The notes under the pieces are model-generated. The model saw nothing but the letters and a program-made list of their open reading frames with translations, had not been told where the DNA came from and did not search any database. A stretch of 22,811 nucleotides of DNA, taken from positions 1 to 22,811 of the forward strand of contig CAYZAK010000031.1 of NCBI GenBank assembly GCA_964476445.1. The letters run 5' to 3'. Positions 14,791 through 22,811 of this stretch are shown piece by piece. The translations under genes were made by a program, and so were the position numbers. How positions within the stretch are numbered: position 1 is the stretch's first letter; each line of letters opens with the position of its first letter. This stretch comes from CAYZAK01 sp964476445. GTDB lineage: Bacteria > CG03 > SLGR01 > JAGXOG01.

Positions 14791-16947
14791 TTAATTTGGC
14801 AAATTTGCCGACGCGCGGTGATAAAAATTTTTTGCCCGGGTATTTTCCGGTTCGTACTCTAAAACTTTTTTAAAATTTTGGGCGGCTTTTTCCCAATCCC
14901 GGCCCCAGAAAATAACTCCTTTATTAAAATAGACCCTGCTGTAATCCGGCCGGTATTTTAGGGCGGAGGTGTAGCTGTCCAGTGCAAGCGCAAAATATTT
15001 TTCTTTTTTAGTTTCTCTTAACTTTTTTTCATAGATCGCACCCAGATTATTATAAGCTTCGGCCAGCTGTCCATAAAATACCTCTTTCCGGGTATAATTA
15101 GAAATTTTTAACTCCAGTTTATCTATACCCTGCCTGTATCTTTGGTCCGCTTCTTTCAGTTTATTCTCCATAAAATAAGTGTAACCGAGATTGAAATAAG
15201 GCTCCGGATAAACGGGGTAAGTCTCTATAGACCGGCTATAAAAATCCCGGGCCGGACCAGTTTTTCCTTCTTCTAATAATTTCCTGCCCATACGGTTATA
15301 GAACATTGCGTAATTTTTTATAATGTCCCGGCTAAAAAAATCGTAGTAATCTTCAGCATTATAATCTTTCCTGGCCTCCAATACCGGATTGAGTTTTTGA
15401 ATTATCGCCGTCGATTCATAGGGCTCATATTCAGGCCATATTTTCAATACCAGCCCATAAGATTTAAGTTTCCTATTTCTATAAAAAGGTTCCTCCAGTT
15501 CACCGGCGGCGGCCGGGGTAAAGTAAACCCTTAAATCCGGCTGGTTTTCTTTAAATAACCGGTCTATGTAAATATCATCGGAATAATAAGTGCCGGGCCA
15601 GTTAAGATCAGGGTATTCTTTTTTAAGTTTATCCCTGTACCATCCGGCAGAGAGAAGCCCCTTGGAAATAACTTTAACCGAAGGTCTGTACTCCTCCACA
15701 AAATTCATATACCATAGGGCAAAAAGCGTATGGTCCTTTCGCAAAACTACTGCGGAATTATCCGCTACTGTTTCCAATATATCAACGGCGTAGTTCCGAG
15801 CCAGATAATTGCTGCTTTTATCAACTTCAGGATAGGTTGCGATCAGCCTAAAAACCACCACCGCGCCCACAGTTAAAAATATAACCGGGCGGTCCGGTTT
15901 TTTCAGTAATAATTTCAATCCCAGCCCGGATAGAACCAGAAGTGCCATTTGAGGAAGTATGTACCCCACTTCCACTATAGCCAGGGAATGGGGGTTTACA
16001 GGCATCCGGGCCATATATATGAAAAGAGGGCCGGTAAAAATAAACATAAGTACAAATACTATCACCGTTTTTTGATTTTTCTTTTTTTTAAAACTTAAAT
16101 ACAACGCCAGAACCGCCAGTAAAAGCGCCGGAGGCGTTAGGTCCCTTACCAGAGATTGGAAAAATATCATCATCTGGGGGCCCAGAACCTGTCCCAGGGT
16201 AACTTCCCTGGAAACCAGATCCAGGGTATGACCGTATCCTTCCCGGGTAATTACGCTGATAACCCCCGATACTGTCGAAGGATCGCCCCAGTTTATAAAC
16301 GGCCCCGAAAGTGCCCTGACGGGAAGGTATAAATATACTGAAAGCCCCAGAAAGAAAAATAGAACCGGTTTCCAAAAATTTATTTTTTTAAATTTACTGC
16401 CGGTTACTACATATAATAAAAGGGGAACTATGGCAAAAAGAGCCGTAAGATGATTTCCCATTGTCAACCCTATTAAAAAACTGCTTAATAAATATTTTTT
16501 CTGCAAAACCAAATAGACAACCAGCACCACCATAAAAAGATTTAGGGCATACATTTCGGCCACTACGGCCAAAAGCCATACCACGTAGGATAAGCCGGCA
16601 AGGAAACCGCCCAGCATTGCGGCCGCAAGACTCCCGGTTAATAAATATATTATATAAAACAAAAGGGTTACAGAGGCCGAAGTGGCTACGGATGAGAAAA
16701 GATTCATACTCAAGGCCGGATTTAACCCCAGAATACTTCCCCCGGCAATGAAAATTTTTCCGGTTATCATATAAAGAGGGTACCCCGGTGAATGGGCTAC
16801 GCTCAAAGTACTGGCGGCCGTTATCAATTCTCCGCTGTCCCGGTAAGGCGGCACTGTTGGGCAAACGGTCATATAATACAAAACGGTAAACATCAAAAAG
16901 ACCGTTCCTAAAATTATTTTTTTATTCTTATTGAAGTTTAGCTCCAT
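14791..16947 (-). CDS. DUF2723 GT-C-like membrane protein with C-terminal TPR repeats
   Basis: A 718-residue protein with about ten membrane helices in the first 370 residues, a middle extracytoplasmic region, and TPR units in the last 170 (for example YPEPYFNLGYTYFMENKLKE). The first loop carries the DUF2723 signature: YRDSGELITAA (Asp37, Glu40) and AHSPGYPLY (51-59). The family is related to protein O-mannosyltransferases of the GT-C fold, so transfer of a lipid-linked sugar to an exported protein or glycan is the likely reaction; the acceptor is unknown. Its ATG overlaps the oppF stop by 10 nt, so it is translated with the peptide transporter. Confidence is high for the family and low for the substrate. 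Confidence 0.88.
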   Translation of the reverse strand: MELNFNKNKKIILGTVFLMFTVLYYMTVCPTVPPYRDSGELITAASTLSVAHSPGYPLYMITGKIFIAGGSILGLNPALSMNLFSSVATSASVTLLFYIIYLLTGSLAAAMLGGFLAGLSYVVWLLAVVAEMYALNLFMVVLVVYLVLQKKYLLSSFLIGLTMGNHLTALFAIVPLLLYVVTGSKFKKINFWKPVLFFFLGLSVYLYLPVRALSGPFINWGDPSTVSGVISVITREGYGHTLDLVSREVTLGQVLGPQMMIFFQSLVRDLTPPALLLAVLALYLSFKKKKNQKTVIVFVLMFIFTGPLFIYMARMPVNPHSLAIVEVGYILPQMALLVLSGLGLKLLLKKPDRPVIFLTVGAVVVFRLIATYPEVDKSSNYLARNYAVDILETVADNSAVVLRKDHTLFALWYMNFVEEYRPSVKVISKGLLSAGWYRDKLKKEYPDLNWPGTYYSDDIYIDRLFKENQPDLRVYFTPAAAGELEEPFYRNRKLKSYGLVLKIWPEYEPYESTAIIQKLNPVLEARKDYNAEDYYDFFSRDIIKNYAMFYNRMGRKLLEEGKTGPARDFYSRSIETYPVYPEPYFNLGYTYFMENKLKEADQRYRQGIDKLELKISNYTRKEVFYGQLAEAYNNLGAIYEKKLRETKKEKYFALALDSYTSALKYRPDYSRVYFNKGVIFWGRDWEKAAQNFKKVLEYEPENTRAKNFYHRASANLPN

Positions 16948-17717
16948 GGATTCCGGGGTACGGCTTCTATAAGTTTTTTAGTATATTTATTATCAGGGTT
17001 TTTAATTATTTTATCCCGATCTCCGTATTCAACGATTTTGCCCGCTTTCATTACGGCAATATTATTAGATACTACCCCAACTATTTCGATATCGTGAGCA
17101 ATAAAAATTATAGATAGTTTTTCTTCCCGGTTCAATCTTTTCAATAACCGGACAATCTGAGCTTGGACCGAAATATCCAAAGCCGAAACCGGTTCGTCGC
17201 ATACCAGAAGTTCCGGCTCCAATGCCAGAGCCCGGGCGATCACCAGCCTCTGTTTCTGTCCCCCGGAAAGCTGGTGAGGATAATCCTTTATATCAACCCC
17301 GGGCAACCCCACTTCCCCGAGAAGACGCTTAATCTCTTTTTTGATCGCAAAACCGGACAAATTTTTGGTGCCCGCTTTTATCGCTTCTTTCAAAGCATAA
17401 CCTATTTTAAGTTTCGGATTTAAAGAATTATAGGGATTTTGAAAAACCATCTGGGCCGGCTGCGCTCTACTTAAATTAATCTGGTCATCCCAAATCAATC
17501 GGCCGTAACTTAAATTTTCTAATCCGCATATCATTCTGGCCAGGGTGGATTTTCCACTTCCTGATTCGCCAACTATACCTAAAACCTCTCCTTTTCTTAT
17601 TTTAAAATTCAGTCCGTCAACCGCAGTCACTTTGTCCATTTTTGTCCCTAAAAAACCCTCCGTACGGTATTCTTTTCTAATATTTTCGCCTTTTAATAAA
17701 ACTTCGGGAGCTATCAT
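16938..17717 (-). CDS. oppF: Oligopeptide/dipeptide ABC transporter ATP-binding protein OppF/DppF
   Basis: A 259-residue ATPase, second of two in the transporter. Walker A GESGSGKST is at 50-58, the Q-loop in MVFQNPYNSLNP, the signature LSGGQKQRLVIA at about 149, Walker B LLVCDEP followed by VSALDISVQAQI, and the switch His in IAHD. It stops soon after the ATPase core and lacks the longer C-terminal oligopeptide domain, so it is shorter than the usual 310-330 residues of OppF. It overlaps oppD by 4 nt (ATGA) and runs 10 nt into the DUF2723 gene. Confidence 0.9.
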   Translation of the reverse strand: MIAPEVLLKGENIRKEYRTEGFLGTKMDKVTAVDGLNFKIRKGEVLGIVGESGSGKSTLARMICGLENLSYGRLIWDDQINLSRAQPAQMVFQNPYNSLNPKLKIGYALKEAIKAGTKNLSGFAIKKEIKRLLGEVGLPGVDIKDYPHQLSGGQKQRLVIARALALEPELLVCDEPVSALDISVQAQIVRLLKRLNREEKLSIIFIAHDIEIVGVVSNNIAVMKAGKIVEYGDRDKIIKNPDNKYTKKLIEAVPRNPWS

Positions 17718-18700
17718 ATTTTAAAACACCTAACCCGGTGGGCTTTGCCCACTTTTAATAATTTAGGCTCGGTAATTTCACAATTTTTCTCTTTTATCGG
17801 ACAGCGGGGATTAAACGGACAGCCCCCGGGTATATTCTCGGGAGACGGTACATTTTTTCGGATCGGTACAAGTTCCCTGTCCGGATTTTTTATATCCGGA
17901 AGAGAATTTAACAGCCCCCGGGTATAAGGATGGGCCGGATCATTAAAAATTCGTTCGGTGGAAGCGGTCTCAACTATTTTACCGGCGTAAAGAATATATA
18001 TCCGGTCCGAAAACCCGGCTATTAAATTTAAATCATGAGTTATATAGAGCAAACTTAATTTCAATTCCTGTTTTAATTCTAAAAGGGTGGAAAGAACTTT
18101 TTTCTGAATGGTTACATCCAGATTACTGGTTGGCTCGTCGGCGATTATTATTGGGGGGTCATGAAGTAAAGCAGCCGCGATTCCCGCTCTCTGGAGCATT
18201 CCCCCCGATAACTGATGGGGATACGAATTCATTACTCTCCGGGGAGCGGGCAGATGCACTTTTTCAAGTTTTTCTGTAATAAATTTCTCCGGTTTTGATT
18301 CTTCGTTTTTTTTGGATTTATGAGCCCAAAAAGCCTCTTTCATCTGCTTTCCTATTTTAATTACCGGATTAAAAGTGTTGAACGGATCCTGCAGAACCAG
18401 TGCAATCTGTTTCCCCCTGACCTTTTGCATATTTCTCTCAGATATACTTGTTAAATCTAACTGTTTTTTAGCGGTATTTAAAATTACTTTTCCGCCGCTT
18501 TTATATTTTTCCGACGGCTCTATCAATCTTAAAACCGATAAGGCCAGAGTGGATTTTCCGCAACCGGATTCGCCAATTAGGGCCACCGTTTCGCCGGAAT
18601 TTATTTTAATATCTACCCCCCTTAAAGCCGGAACCGGACCGGACGCGGAGTAGTATTCAAAAACTCTATTTTTAATATCTAAAACTGTTGGGGAAATCAT
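17714..18700 (-). CDS. oppD: Oligopeptide/dipeptide ABC transporter ATP-binding protein OppD/DppD
   Basis: A 328-residue ATPase with Walker A GESGCGKST (43-51), Q-loop LVLQDPFNTFNP, signature LSGGMLQRAGIA, Walker B IIIADEP with TSNLDVTIQ, and switch His in ITHD. The C-terminal oligopeptide domain is complete and carries the cysteine pattern CPFNPRCPIKEKNC plus a later Cys, as in OppD proteins that can hold an iron-sulfur cluster. ATG 18700 overlaps the oppC stop as ATGA. It forms a heterodimer with the neighbouring OppF. Confidence 0.93.
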   Translation of the reverse strand: MISPTVLDIKNRVFEYYSASGPVPALRGVDIKINSGETVALIGESGCGKSTLALSVLRLIEPSEKYKSGGKVILNTAKKQLDLTSISERNMQKVRGKQIALVLQDPFNTFNPVIKIGKQMKEAFWAHKSKKNEESKPEKFITEKLEKVHLPAPRRVMNSYPHQLSGGMLQRAGIAAALLHDPPIIIADEPTSNLDVTIQKKVLSTLLELKQELKLSLLYITHDLNLIAGFSDRIYILYAGKIVETASTERIFNDPAHPYTRGLLNSLPDIKNPDRELVPIRKNVPSPENIPGGCPFNPRCPIKEKNCEITEPKLLKVGKAHRVRCFKI

Positions 18701-19530
18701 AATTCAGTTCTGCTTCTGGGATCCAGAACATCCCTTAGACCTTCCCCTATAAGATTAAAAGCAAGGACCGTTATAAAAATTGCCGAACCCGGAAAGACTA
18801 TGAGCCACCACGCCTCCCTGCCCAGGTAATCTTTTCCGGTAGTTAAAATACTCCCCCATGAAGGAGAGGGCGGCTGAACCCCCAGTCCCAGAAAAGAAAG
18901 AATGGATTCCGTCAATATAGCTGAACCCACTCCCAGCGTGGCGGTTATTAAAACCGGAGCAACGGTATTGGGAAGCATATGAACAAAAAGAATCCTAATT
19001 TTGGATAATCCCATAACCCGCACTGCTTTTATGTACTCTTTGTTTCTAACCGAAAGGGCCTCCCCCCTGACATACCGCGTAAGACCCGGCCAGGATGTTA
19101 ATCCTATGACCACCATAACATTTATTATATTGGGTTCCATAAAAGTTATTACCATAAGAACTAAAAATATAGTGGGAAAACAGAGCATAATATCCACTAC
19201 CCTCATTATTACTTTATCCGTCCAGCCCCCGAAAAAACCGGCAGATAGCCCCAGGGGAACCCCTATTATAAGAGATATTCCCACCGCCACTATACCCACC
19301 GACAAAGATACCTTGCTTCCCTCCACAACTCTGGAATAGACATCTCTTCCCAGATCATCCGTTCCCATTATATATTCTTTTGAAGGACCTTCCAGTCGAT
19401 CTTTCAGATTCTGCTCATGGGGAGGGTGGGTTCTTAACAGGTCGCCGAAGACGGCTGCAATAACCAACAGAAAAACTACCGTACTTCCGGCTACCACCAT
19501 TTTATTCTTAAAAATATGCGGCAGTCTCAT
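18697..19530 (-). CDS. oppC: Oligopeptide/dipeptide ABC transporter permease OppC/DppC
   Basis: A 277-residue inner-membrane permease. It shows the N-terminal OppC-type segment, the conserved GTDDLGRDVYSRVVEGSKVS stretch, about six membrane helices and the EAA coupling loop (EYIKAVRVMGLSKIRILFVH followed by MLPN). The C-terminus, LGLGVQPPSPSWGSIL and GEGLRDVLDPR, is typical for the family and complete. ATG 19530 overlaps the oppB stop by 4 nt. It pairs with OppB to form the channel. Confidence 0.93.
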   Translation of the reverse strand: MRLPHIFKNKMVVAGSTVVFLLVIAAVFGDLLRTHPPHEQNLKDRLEGPSKEYIMGTDDLGRDVYSRVVEGSKVSLSVGIVAVGISLIIGVPLGLSAGFFGGWTDKVIMRVVDIMLCFPTIFLVLMVITFMEPNIINVMVVIGLTSWPGLTRYVRGEALSVRNKEYIKAVRVMGLSKIRILFVHMLPNTVAPVLITATLGVGSAILTESILSFLGLGVQPPSPSWGSILTTGKDYLGREAWWLIVFPGSAIFITVLAFNLIGEGLRDVLDPRSRTEL

Positions 19531-20498
19531 TTTCTATACCTTATCCGGGGATCAGCGGCCGCATAACCTATATCAGCCAACAAATTTCCCATAAGGGTCA
19601 AAACAGCCATTATAACGCCAACCCCCATAATTACCGGATAATCCCGGGACATAATAGCATTGTAGGCCAGCCGCCCCATTCCCGGCCAGGAAAATATAGT
19701 TTCAAAAACAACCGACCCGCCTATAAGAGAGGGGATAAGTAATCCGGTTATGGTTATCAGGGGAATAAGAGCATTTTTCAGGGCATGTACAAAAACAACC
19801 CGGTTTTCACAAATTCCCCGGGCCCGGGCCGCTTTTATATAATCCTTTCTAATAACCTCCAGCATGGAACTTCTCATATATCTGGACATAAAAGCCAATC
19901 CCCCGATTGCCGAGGCAATAACCGGTAAAACCAGATGGGCGGCAATATCCAAAATTCTCCGGCCGGTTGATAAAAACTCGTGATTAACCGAGACCATACC
20001 CGAAACAGGCAGCCAGTCCAAACGGACCCCAAATAAATCCATCAACAGCAACGCGACCACAAATGTGGGTACGGAATACCCCATAAAAACGCCCACGGCC
20101 AGAACTTTATCTAAGAAAGAATTATGCTTTACTGCTGATATGATACCCGCAGGCAAAGCGATAATGAAAATTAAAACCAGCGAGCATATATTTAAAAGAA
20201 GAGTAGCCGGCAGGCGTTCGGCAATCTTATCTATAACTTTACGGCCATCTCTAAATGATCTGCCAAAATCCAGGGTAACCACTCTTTTTAACCAGTTTGC
20301 GTACTGTATATGTATTGGTTTGTCCAGACCGTAGGTGCGATAAAGTCGCTGCTGGGCCTTTCTATCCACCTCTGGGCTCATTCTAACCGAATCGACCGGC
20401 GAACCGGGGGTAAGATGCATAATTACAAAACTTATTAAAGTTATTCCTATTAGTACTGGAATAAATAAAAGCACCCTGTGTAAAATATACTTTTTCAT
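19527..20498 (-). CDS. oppB: Oligopeptide/dipeptide ABC transporter permease OppB/DppB
   Basis: A 323-residue inner-membrane permease with the OppB N-terminus (ILHRVLLFIPVLIGITLISF, then HLTPGSPVD), a periplasmic segment with YGLDKPIHIQYANWL and DFGRSF, and the EAA loop near DYIKAARARGICENRVVFVH followed by ALKN. The end, ADPRIRYRK, is usual for the family. It starts 4 nt after the DUF456 stop with no Shine-Dalgarno, so it likely depends on upstream translation. No substrate-binding protein gene is found beside this transporter in the window. Confidence 0.93.
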   Translation of the reverse strand: MKKYILHRVLLFIPVLIGITLISFVIMHLTPGSPVDSVRMSPEVDRKAQQRLYRTYGLDKPIHIQYANWLKRVVTLDFGRSFRDGRKVIDKIAERLPATLLLNICSLVLIFIIALPAGIISAVKHNSFLDKVLAVGVFMGYSVPTFVVALLLMDLFGVRLDWLPVSGMVSVNHEFLSTGRRILDIAAHLVLPVIASAIGGLAFMSRYMRSSMLEVIRKDYIKAARARGICENRVVFVHALKNALIPLITITGLLIPSLIGGSVVFETIFSWPGMGRLAYNAIMSRDYPVIMGVGVIMAVLTLMGNLLADIGYAAADPRIRYRK

Positions 20499-20502
20499 TG
20501 GT

Positions 20503-21009
20503 TTACATATAAAGAAACCGGTAAAGAGACCAGGTACCTATACCCAGTATAAGAAGAATTTTTATGGCCATGGCCGTAATTTTTCCCAGAAATGCTCCCC
20601 AGCCCGCTCTCCCAGCCTGTAAAATTTCTCTTCCTTCTATGTACTCCCCCAAAAAAGCTCCCGTGAAAGTACCCGCCACCACACCTAATAACGTTCCTGG
20701 TCCGGGAGCTATCGCTGTAAAAAAAACTGCTCCAACCATTCCGCCCATGATAGCTCCTCCCATTCCTTTTCTGGACCCCCCGAACTTTTTTGCTCCGGCT
20801 AGAGAGCTCACAAAATCAAGCACCTCGCCCAAAACCGCAATTCCCAGCAAAAAAACAATTTGGGCAACGCCTATTACTTCAAAACCACTAATAATAGCGG
20901 TTATAACTACCCCGGCCCAGGCGACAAAAGTCCCCGGAAGACCGGTTAGTACCATCAAAATGCCCCCGAAACCGAAAATTAAAATAATTGATATATATAA
21001 AAAATTCAT
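20503..21009 (-). CDS. DUF456 family membrane protein
   Basis: A 168-residue protein with about four or five hydrophobic segments, rich in Gly and Ala, matching the DUF456 pattern: MVLTGLPGTFVAWAGV near the start, GEVLDFVSSLAGAKKFGGSR in the middle and TLLGVVAGTFTGAFLGEYIE with a following basic helix. The glycine-rich helices between resemble glycine-zipper membrane packing. Function is unknown for this family. It lies 32 bp after bioY and 4 nt before oppB; the ATG at 21009 has no strong Shine-Dalgarno. Confidence 0.85.
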   Translation of the reverse strand: MNFLYISIILIFGFGGILMVLTGLPGTFVAWAGVVITAIISGFEVIGVAQIVFLLGIAVLGEVLDFVSSLAGAKKFGGSRKGMGGAIMGGMVGAVFFTAIAPGPGTLLGVVAGTFTGAFLGEYIEGREILQAGRAGWGAFLGKITAMAIKILLILGIGTWSLYRFLYM

Positions 21010-21041
21010 AGTCTACCGTTTATATTACAATTTCATCGCTG

Positions 21042-21557
21042 TCATTTCAAAATACCAATTCCGGCACGGTCAAGATAATTATATACCCCTGCGGCAGCGA
21101 TTATTTTTAAAATATCTCCAGGTATAAAAGGAGCTGCTCCAATTAAAAAAACTTCCGGCCAGCTTCTCTGGGTAATAAATTTTAGCTGAAGCAACCCTGT
21201 AGCGTAAATTACTAAAGTCCCTAAAATTAATCCTGCTATTAGATGTTTTTTCTGAGTAAAAAAACCGGTAATATAGGAAGCCGGAATAAAACCAATTATA
21301 TAGCCCCCGGTCGGGCCCAAAAGTACCCCCGGGCCGCTCCCACCCCTGGAAAATACGGGCATACCGGCCAGTCCCAGCAAAATATACATTCCCTGACTGG
21401 TCGGTCCCATTTTTTTTCCCAGCAAGGCCCCCGACAACAGACAAAAAAGAGATTGCAGGGTTACCGGCACAAACGGAGCGGGTATAATTATCAGAGCCCC
21501 CACGCCGGTAAGTACAGCAAACAAAGCGGTATAAACCAATCCGGTTGAATTTTTCAT
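21042..21557 (-). CDS. bioY: Biotin transporter substrate-capture protein BioY
   Basis: A 171-residue S-component of an ECF-type biotin transporter with about six membrane helices. The family motifs are clear: PAPFVPVTLQSLFCLLSGAL (28-47), GMYILLGLAGMPVFSRGG and the GPTGGYIIGF signature, then PGDILK near the C-terminus. ATG 21557 was chosen over an upstream in-frame start at 21623: it overlaps the preceding stop as ATGA and begins at the usual N-terminus. No bioM/bioN or general EcfAAT genes are in the window, so it may act alone or with a shared energising module encoded elsewhere. No biotin operator (BirA site) was recognised. Confidence 0.95.
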   Translation of the reverse strand: MKNSTGLVYTALFAVLTGVGALIIIPAPFVPVTLQSLFCLLSGALLGKKMGPTSQGMYILLGLAGMPVFSRGGSGPGVLLGPTGGYIIGFIPASYITGFFTQKKHLIAGLILGTLVIYATGLLQLKFITQRSWPEVFLIGAAPFIPGDILKIIAAAGVYNYLDRAGIGILK

Positions 21558-22711
21558 TGACCTGGGGGCAAACCCACTATTGTTATCCCCTGGTTTAATA
21601 ACTCCTGTTCGGTACACTGGCAAAATCTTTTCCTGTTGGAATACATCAGTGGAGTAATTTTTTCAAGATCCGGTCGGCAGCTTACAGCTAGCTTGGTGGT
21701 ATCGGGGACAAACTCTCTCCATAGCCCTTTTAATTTTAAACTTAAATCTACGCTACGGCCCAGTTTTTCACAAATCCACCGGGCCCTGCTTTCTTGTACC
21801 TTAACAATTTTAGGCAGATAGGCGGCCCGGCCGGTATTAATAAGCTTTTTTACCCTTTTGGGGTTAAAATCATCCGGAACCTTTCCGCCGGAAGTAAACA
21901 TTTTTTTAGAGGCCCGGCACTTTTCAAGAACTTTAACCGTGTTGGTAAGATACTCTTCCGGAAACCCCAGGGCTTTCATCTCTTTTTCTGTCCTGAAATG
22001 GAATCCTGTGCCGTCATAGGAAAAATTAGATAATTGATAGAATCGGCTTTTAATATAACAGTCATGGGCTATACAATCCCGGGGGTTTAAATAATGAGAG
22101 TCATTGGTGAGAACAATCTTAGTGTTGTGCCGGGCGGCAAGATCTTCTAAAATTCGGTTGGATTTTTCTTCTGTATCTACACCGTGACGACCCACCTCAC
22201 AGTAAAAGTCTTCTCCTAATATGTTTACAAATTTTTTTAATACGGCATCCGCTCGGCTCTTACCCTCTTCTATTCCGGTTCGAGCGATAATGTTCCAGTA
22301 GCATCCTGATAATCCCACCAGACCTTCTTTATGTCTTTTTAGAAGTTCCCAGTCTATCAAACCCCTTCTGTCTTTAAAATTATACTTTTTCCAGGATAAA
22401 TTTATTAACTTTATTAAATTATCCATTCCGGTCTTATTTTTAGCCAGAAGTACCAGATGGTAGCGGCGGTTATCTGAATTCCTTAATGTTTCAGAGGCAT
22501 TTTTAACAAAATAGAATTCACTTCCGATGGCGGGAATTAAACCGTAACTATCACATTCTTCTATTAATTTAAAAGGAAGAGAAAGTAACCCGTGATCCGT
22601 TATTGCTAGCCCCTTCTGCCCGTCGCTAGCGGCCTTTTTTACCGCCTCTTCAATACGTAAAGTTGAATCTGAAAAAGATGCTACAGTGTGACAGTGTAAA
22701 TGGGCAAACAT
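21554..22711 (-). CDS. Stand-alone DnaE-type PHP-domain protein
   Basis: A 385-residue protein that resembles the N-terminal PHP domain of bacterial DNA polymerase III alpha but has no polymerase part. Visible residues: His4, His6 and Asp15 (HLHCHTVASFSDST), His40 (ITDHG), Glu65 (GSEFYF), His85 (YHLVLLAKN), Cys137 (GLSGC), Glu172, and Asp204/His206 (NDSHY). The DnaE hallmark segments HLVLLAKNKTGMDNLIKL and GLVGLSGC are kept. About 290-385 is a Lys/Arg-rich C-terminus with Cys314, Cys345, Cys364 and Cys366 that I do not recognise. ATG 22711 is used because the longer frame from 22768 would run into tRNA-Glu. A phosphoesterase or exonuclease role is likely from the family; the substrate is unknown. 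Confidence 0.85.
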   Translation of the reverse strand: MFAHLHCHTVASFSDSTLRIEEAVKKAASDGQKGLAITDHGLLSLPFKLIEECDSYGLIPAIGSEFYFVKNASETLRNSDNRRYHLVLLAKNKTGMDNLIKLINLSWKKYNFKDRRGLIDWELLKRHKEGLVGLSGCYWNIIARTGIEEGKSRADAVLKKFVNILGEDFYCEVGRHGVDTEEKSNRILEDLAARHNTKIVLTNDSHYLNPRDCIAHDCYIKSRFYQLSNFSYDGTGFHFRTEKEMKALGFPEEYLTNTVKVLEKCRASKKMFTSGGKVPDDFNPKRVKKLINTGRAAYLPKIVKVQESRARWICEKLGRSVDLSLKLKGLWREFVPDTTKLAVSCRPDLEKITPLMYSNRKRFCQCTEQELLNQGITIVGLPPGQ

Positions 22712-22756
22712 TTTCTCTAATATATCCTTAATATAACCGGCAAAACTCCTGAAATA

Positions 22757-22811
22757 TGGTAGCGGCAACGGGATTTGAACCCGTGTCGCAGCCTTGAGAG
22801 GGCTGTGTCCT
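22757..22811 (-). tRNA. tRNA-Glu (CUC), 3' portion; 5' end outside window
   Basis: On the minus strand the anticodon arm CAGCC-CTCTCAA-GGCTG gives anticodon CTC (Glu). A 4-nt variable loop, the T arm ACGGG-TTCAAAT-CCCGT, the acceptor 3' strand TGCCGCT, discriminator A and an encoded CCA (22757-22759) follow. The short variable loop is usual for tRNA-Glu. The D arm and 5' acceptor strand lie past the right edge. The PHP gene starts 45 bp after it. Confidence 0.88.

Noticed and set aside
20564..21127. 187-residue plus-strand frame rich in Pro, Ala and Lys
   Set aside because: It mirrors Gly/Ala codons of the DUF456 and BioY genes on the opposite strand; a shadow frame.
21558..21623. N-terminal extension of BioY from 21623
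   Set aside because: It overlaps the end of the PHP gene, adds 22 hydrophilic residues not typical of BioY, and the ATGA overlap at 21557 is a better start.
22712..22768. N-terminal extension of the DnaE-like PHP protein from 22768
   Set aside because: It would read into the 3' end of tRNA-Glu, and the PHP fold begins at MFAHLHCH.
1..22811. CRISPR array, transposon, integrase, toxin-antitoxin or phage defence genes
   Set aside because: No direct-repeat/spacer pattern, terminal inverted repeats or mobile-element proteins were found on either strand; all genes fit housekeeping, transport and envelope roles.

Overview
The window is a 22.8 kb stretch of a low-GC, diderm (Gram-negative type) bacterial chromosome. 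The evidence for an outer membrane is direct: a TonB-dependent receptor, a PorV/UPF0164-like barrel protein, and several proteins with signal peptides. There is no phage, transposon, CRISPR array or rRNA. The mix of DUF2723-TPR, PorV-TPR and TPR/HEAT envelope proteins is common in uncultured or deep-branching diderm phyla, but I cannot name the taxon from sequence alone. Every gene I can support lies on the minus strand, so the reading order runs from the right edge to the left.

Right to left: (1) the 3' part of a tRNA-Glu(CUC) at the right edge. (2) A run of fifteen tightly packed genes from 22711 down to 7903, mostly with 1-14 nt overlaps and no gap above about 32 bp. It holds a stand-alone DnaE-type PHP protein, the biotin transporter component BioY, a DUF456 membrane protein, an OppBCDF-type peptide ABC transporter without a binding protein, a DUF2723 membrane glycosyltransferase-like protein with a TPR tail, a PiT phosphate permease, a gamma-carbonic-anhydrase-like hexapeptide protein, an outer-membrane barrel with a TPR tail, a TPR/coiled-coil/membrane/HEAT protein, a TrpH-type PHP phosphoesterase, a two-CBS-domain protein and a CPA-type cation/proton antiporter. 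(3) A promoter, a cobalamin riboswitch and an intrinsic terminator (7694-7901), then the vitamin B12 uptake operon btuF-btuC-btuD. (4) A second, divergent cobalamin riboswitch in the 122 bp gap between btuD and btuB, whose 3' end can pair with the btuB Shine-Dalgarno sequence, then btuB. (5) A terminator, a tRNA-Asp promoter, tRNA-Asp, and a giant coiled-coil protein of at least 924 residues that runs off the left edge.

The best-understood system is B12 uptake. BtuB imports cobalamin across the outer membrane, the lipoprotein BtuF captures it, and BtuCD pumps it into the cytoplasm. The sequence suggests two cobalamin-sensing RNAs in one operon, the first acting by termination and the second by blocking translation. 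Other points for follow-up are the paired barrel-TPR and TPR-TM-HEAT proteins, which could bridge the envelope, the stand-alone DnaE-like PHP protein with an unrecognised C-terminus, recurring motifs in the giant coiled coil, and a very strong excess of the tetranucleotide CCGG.
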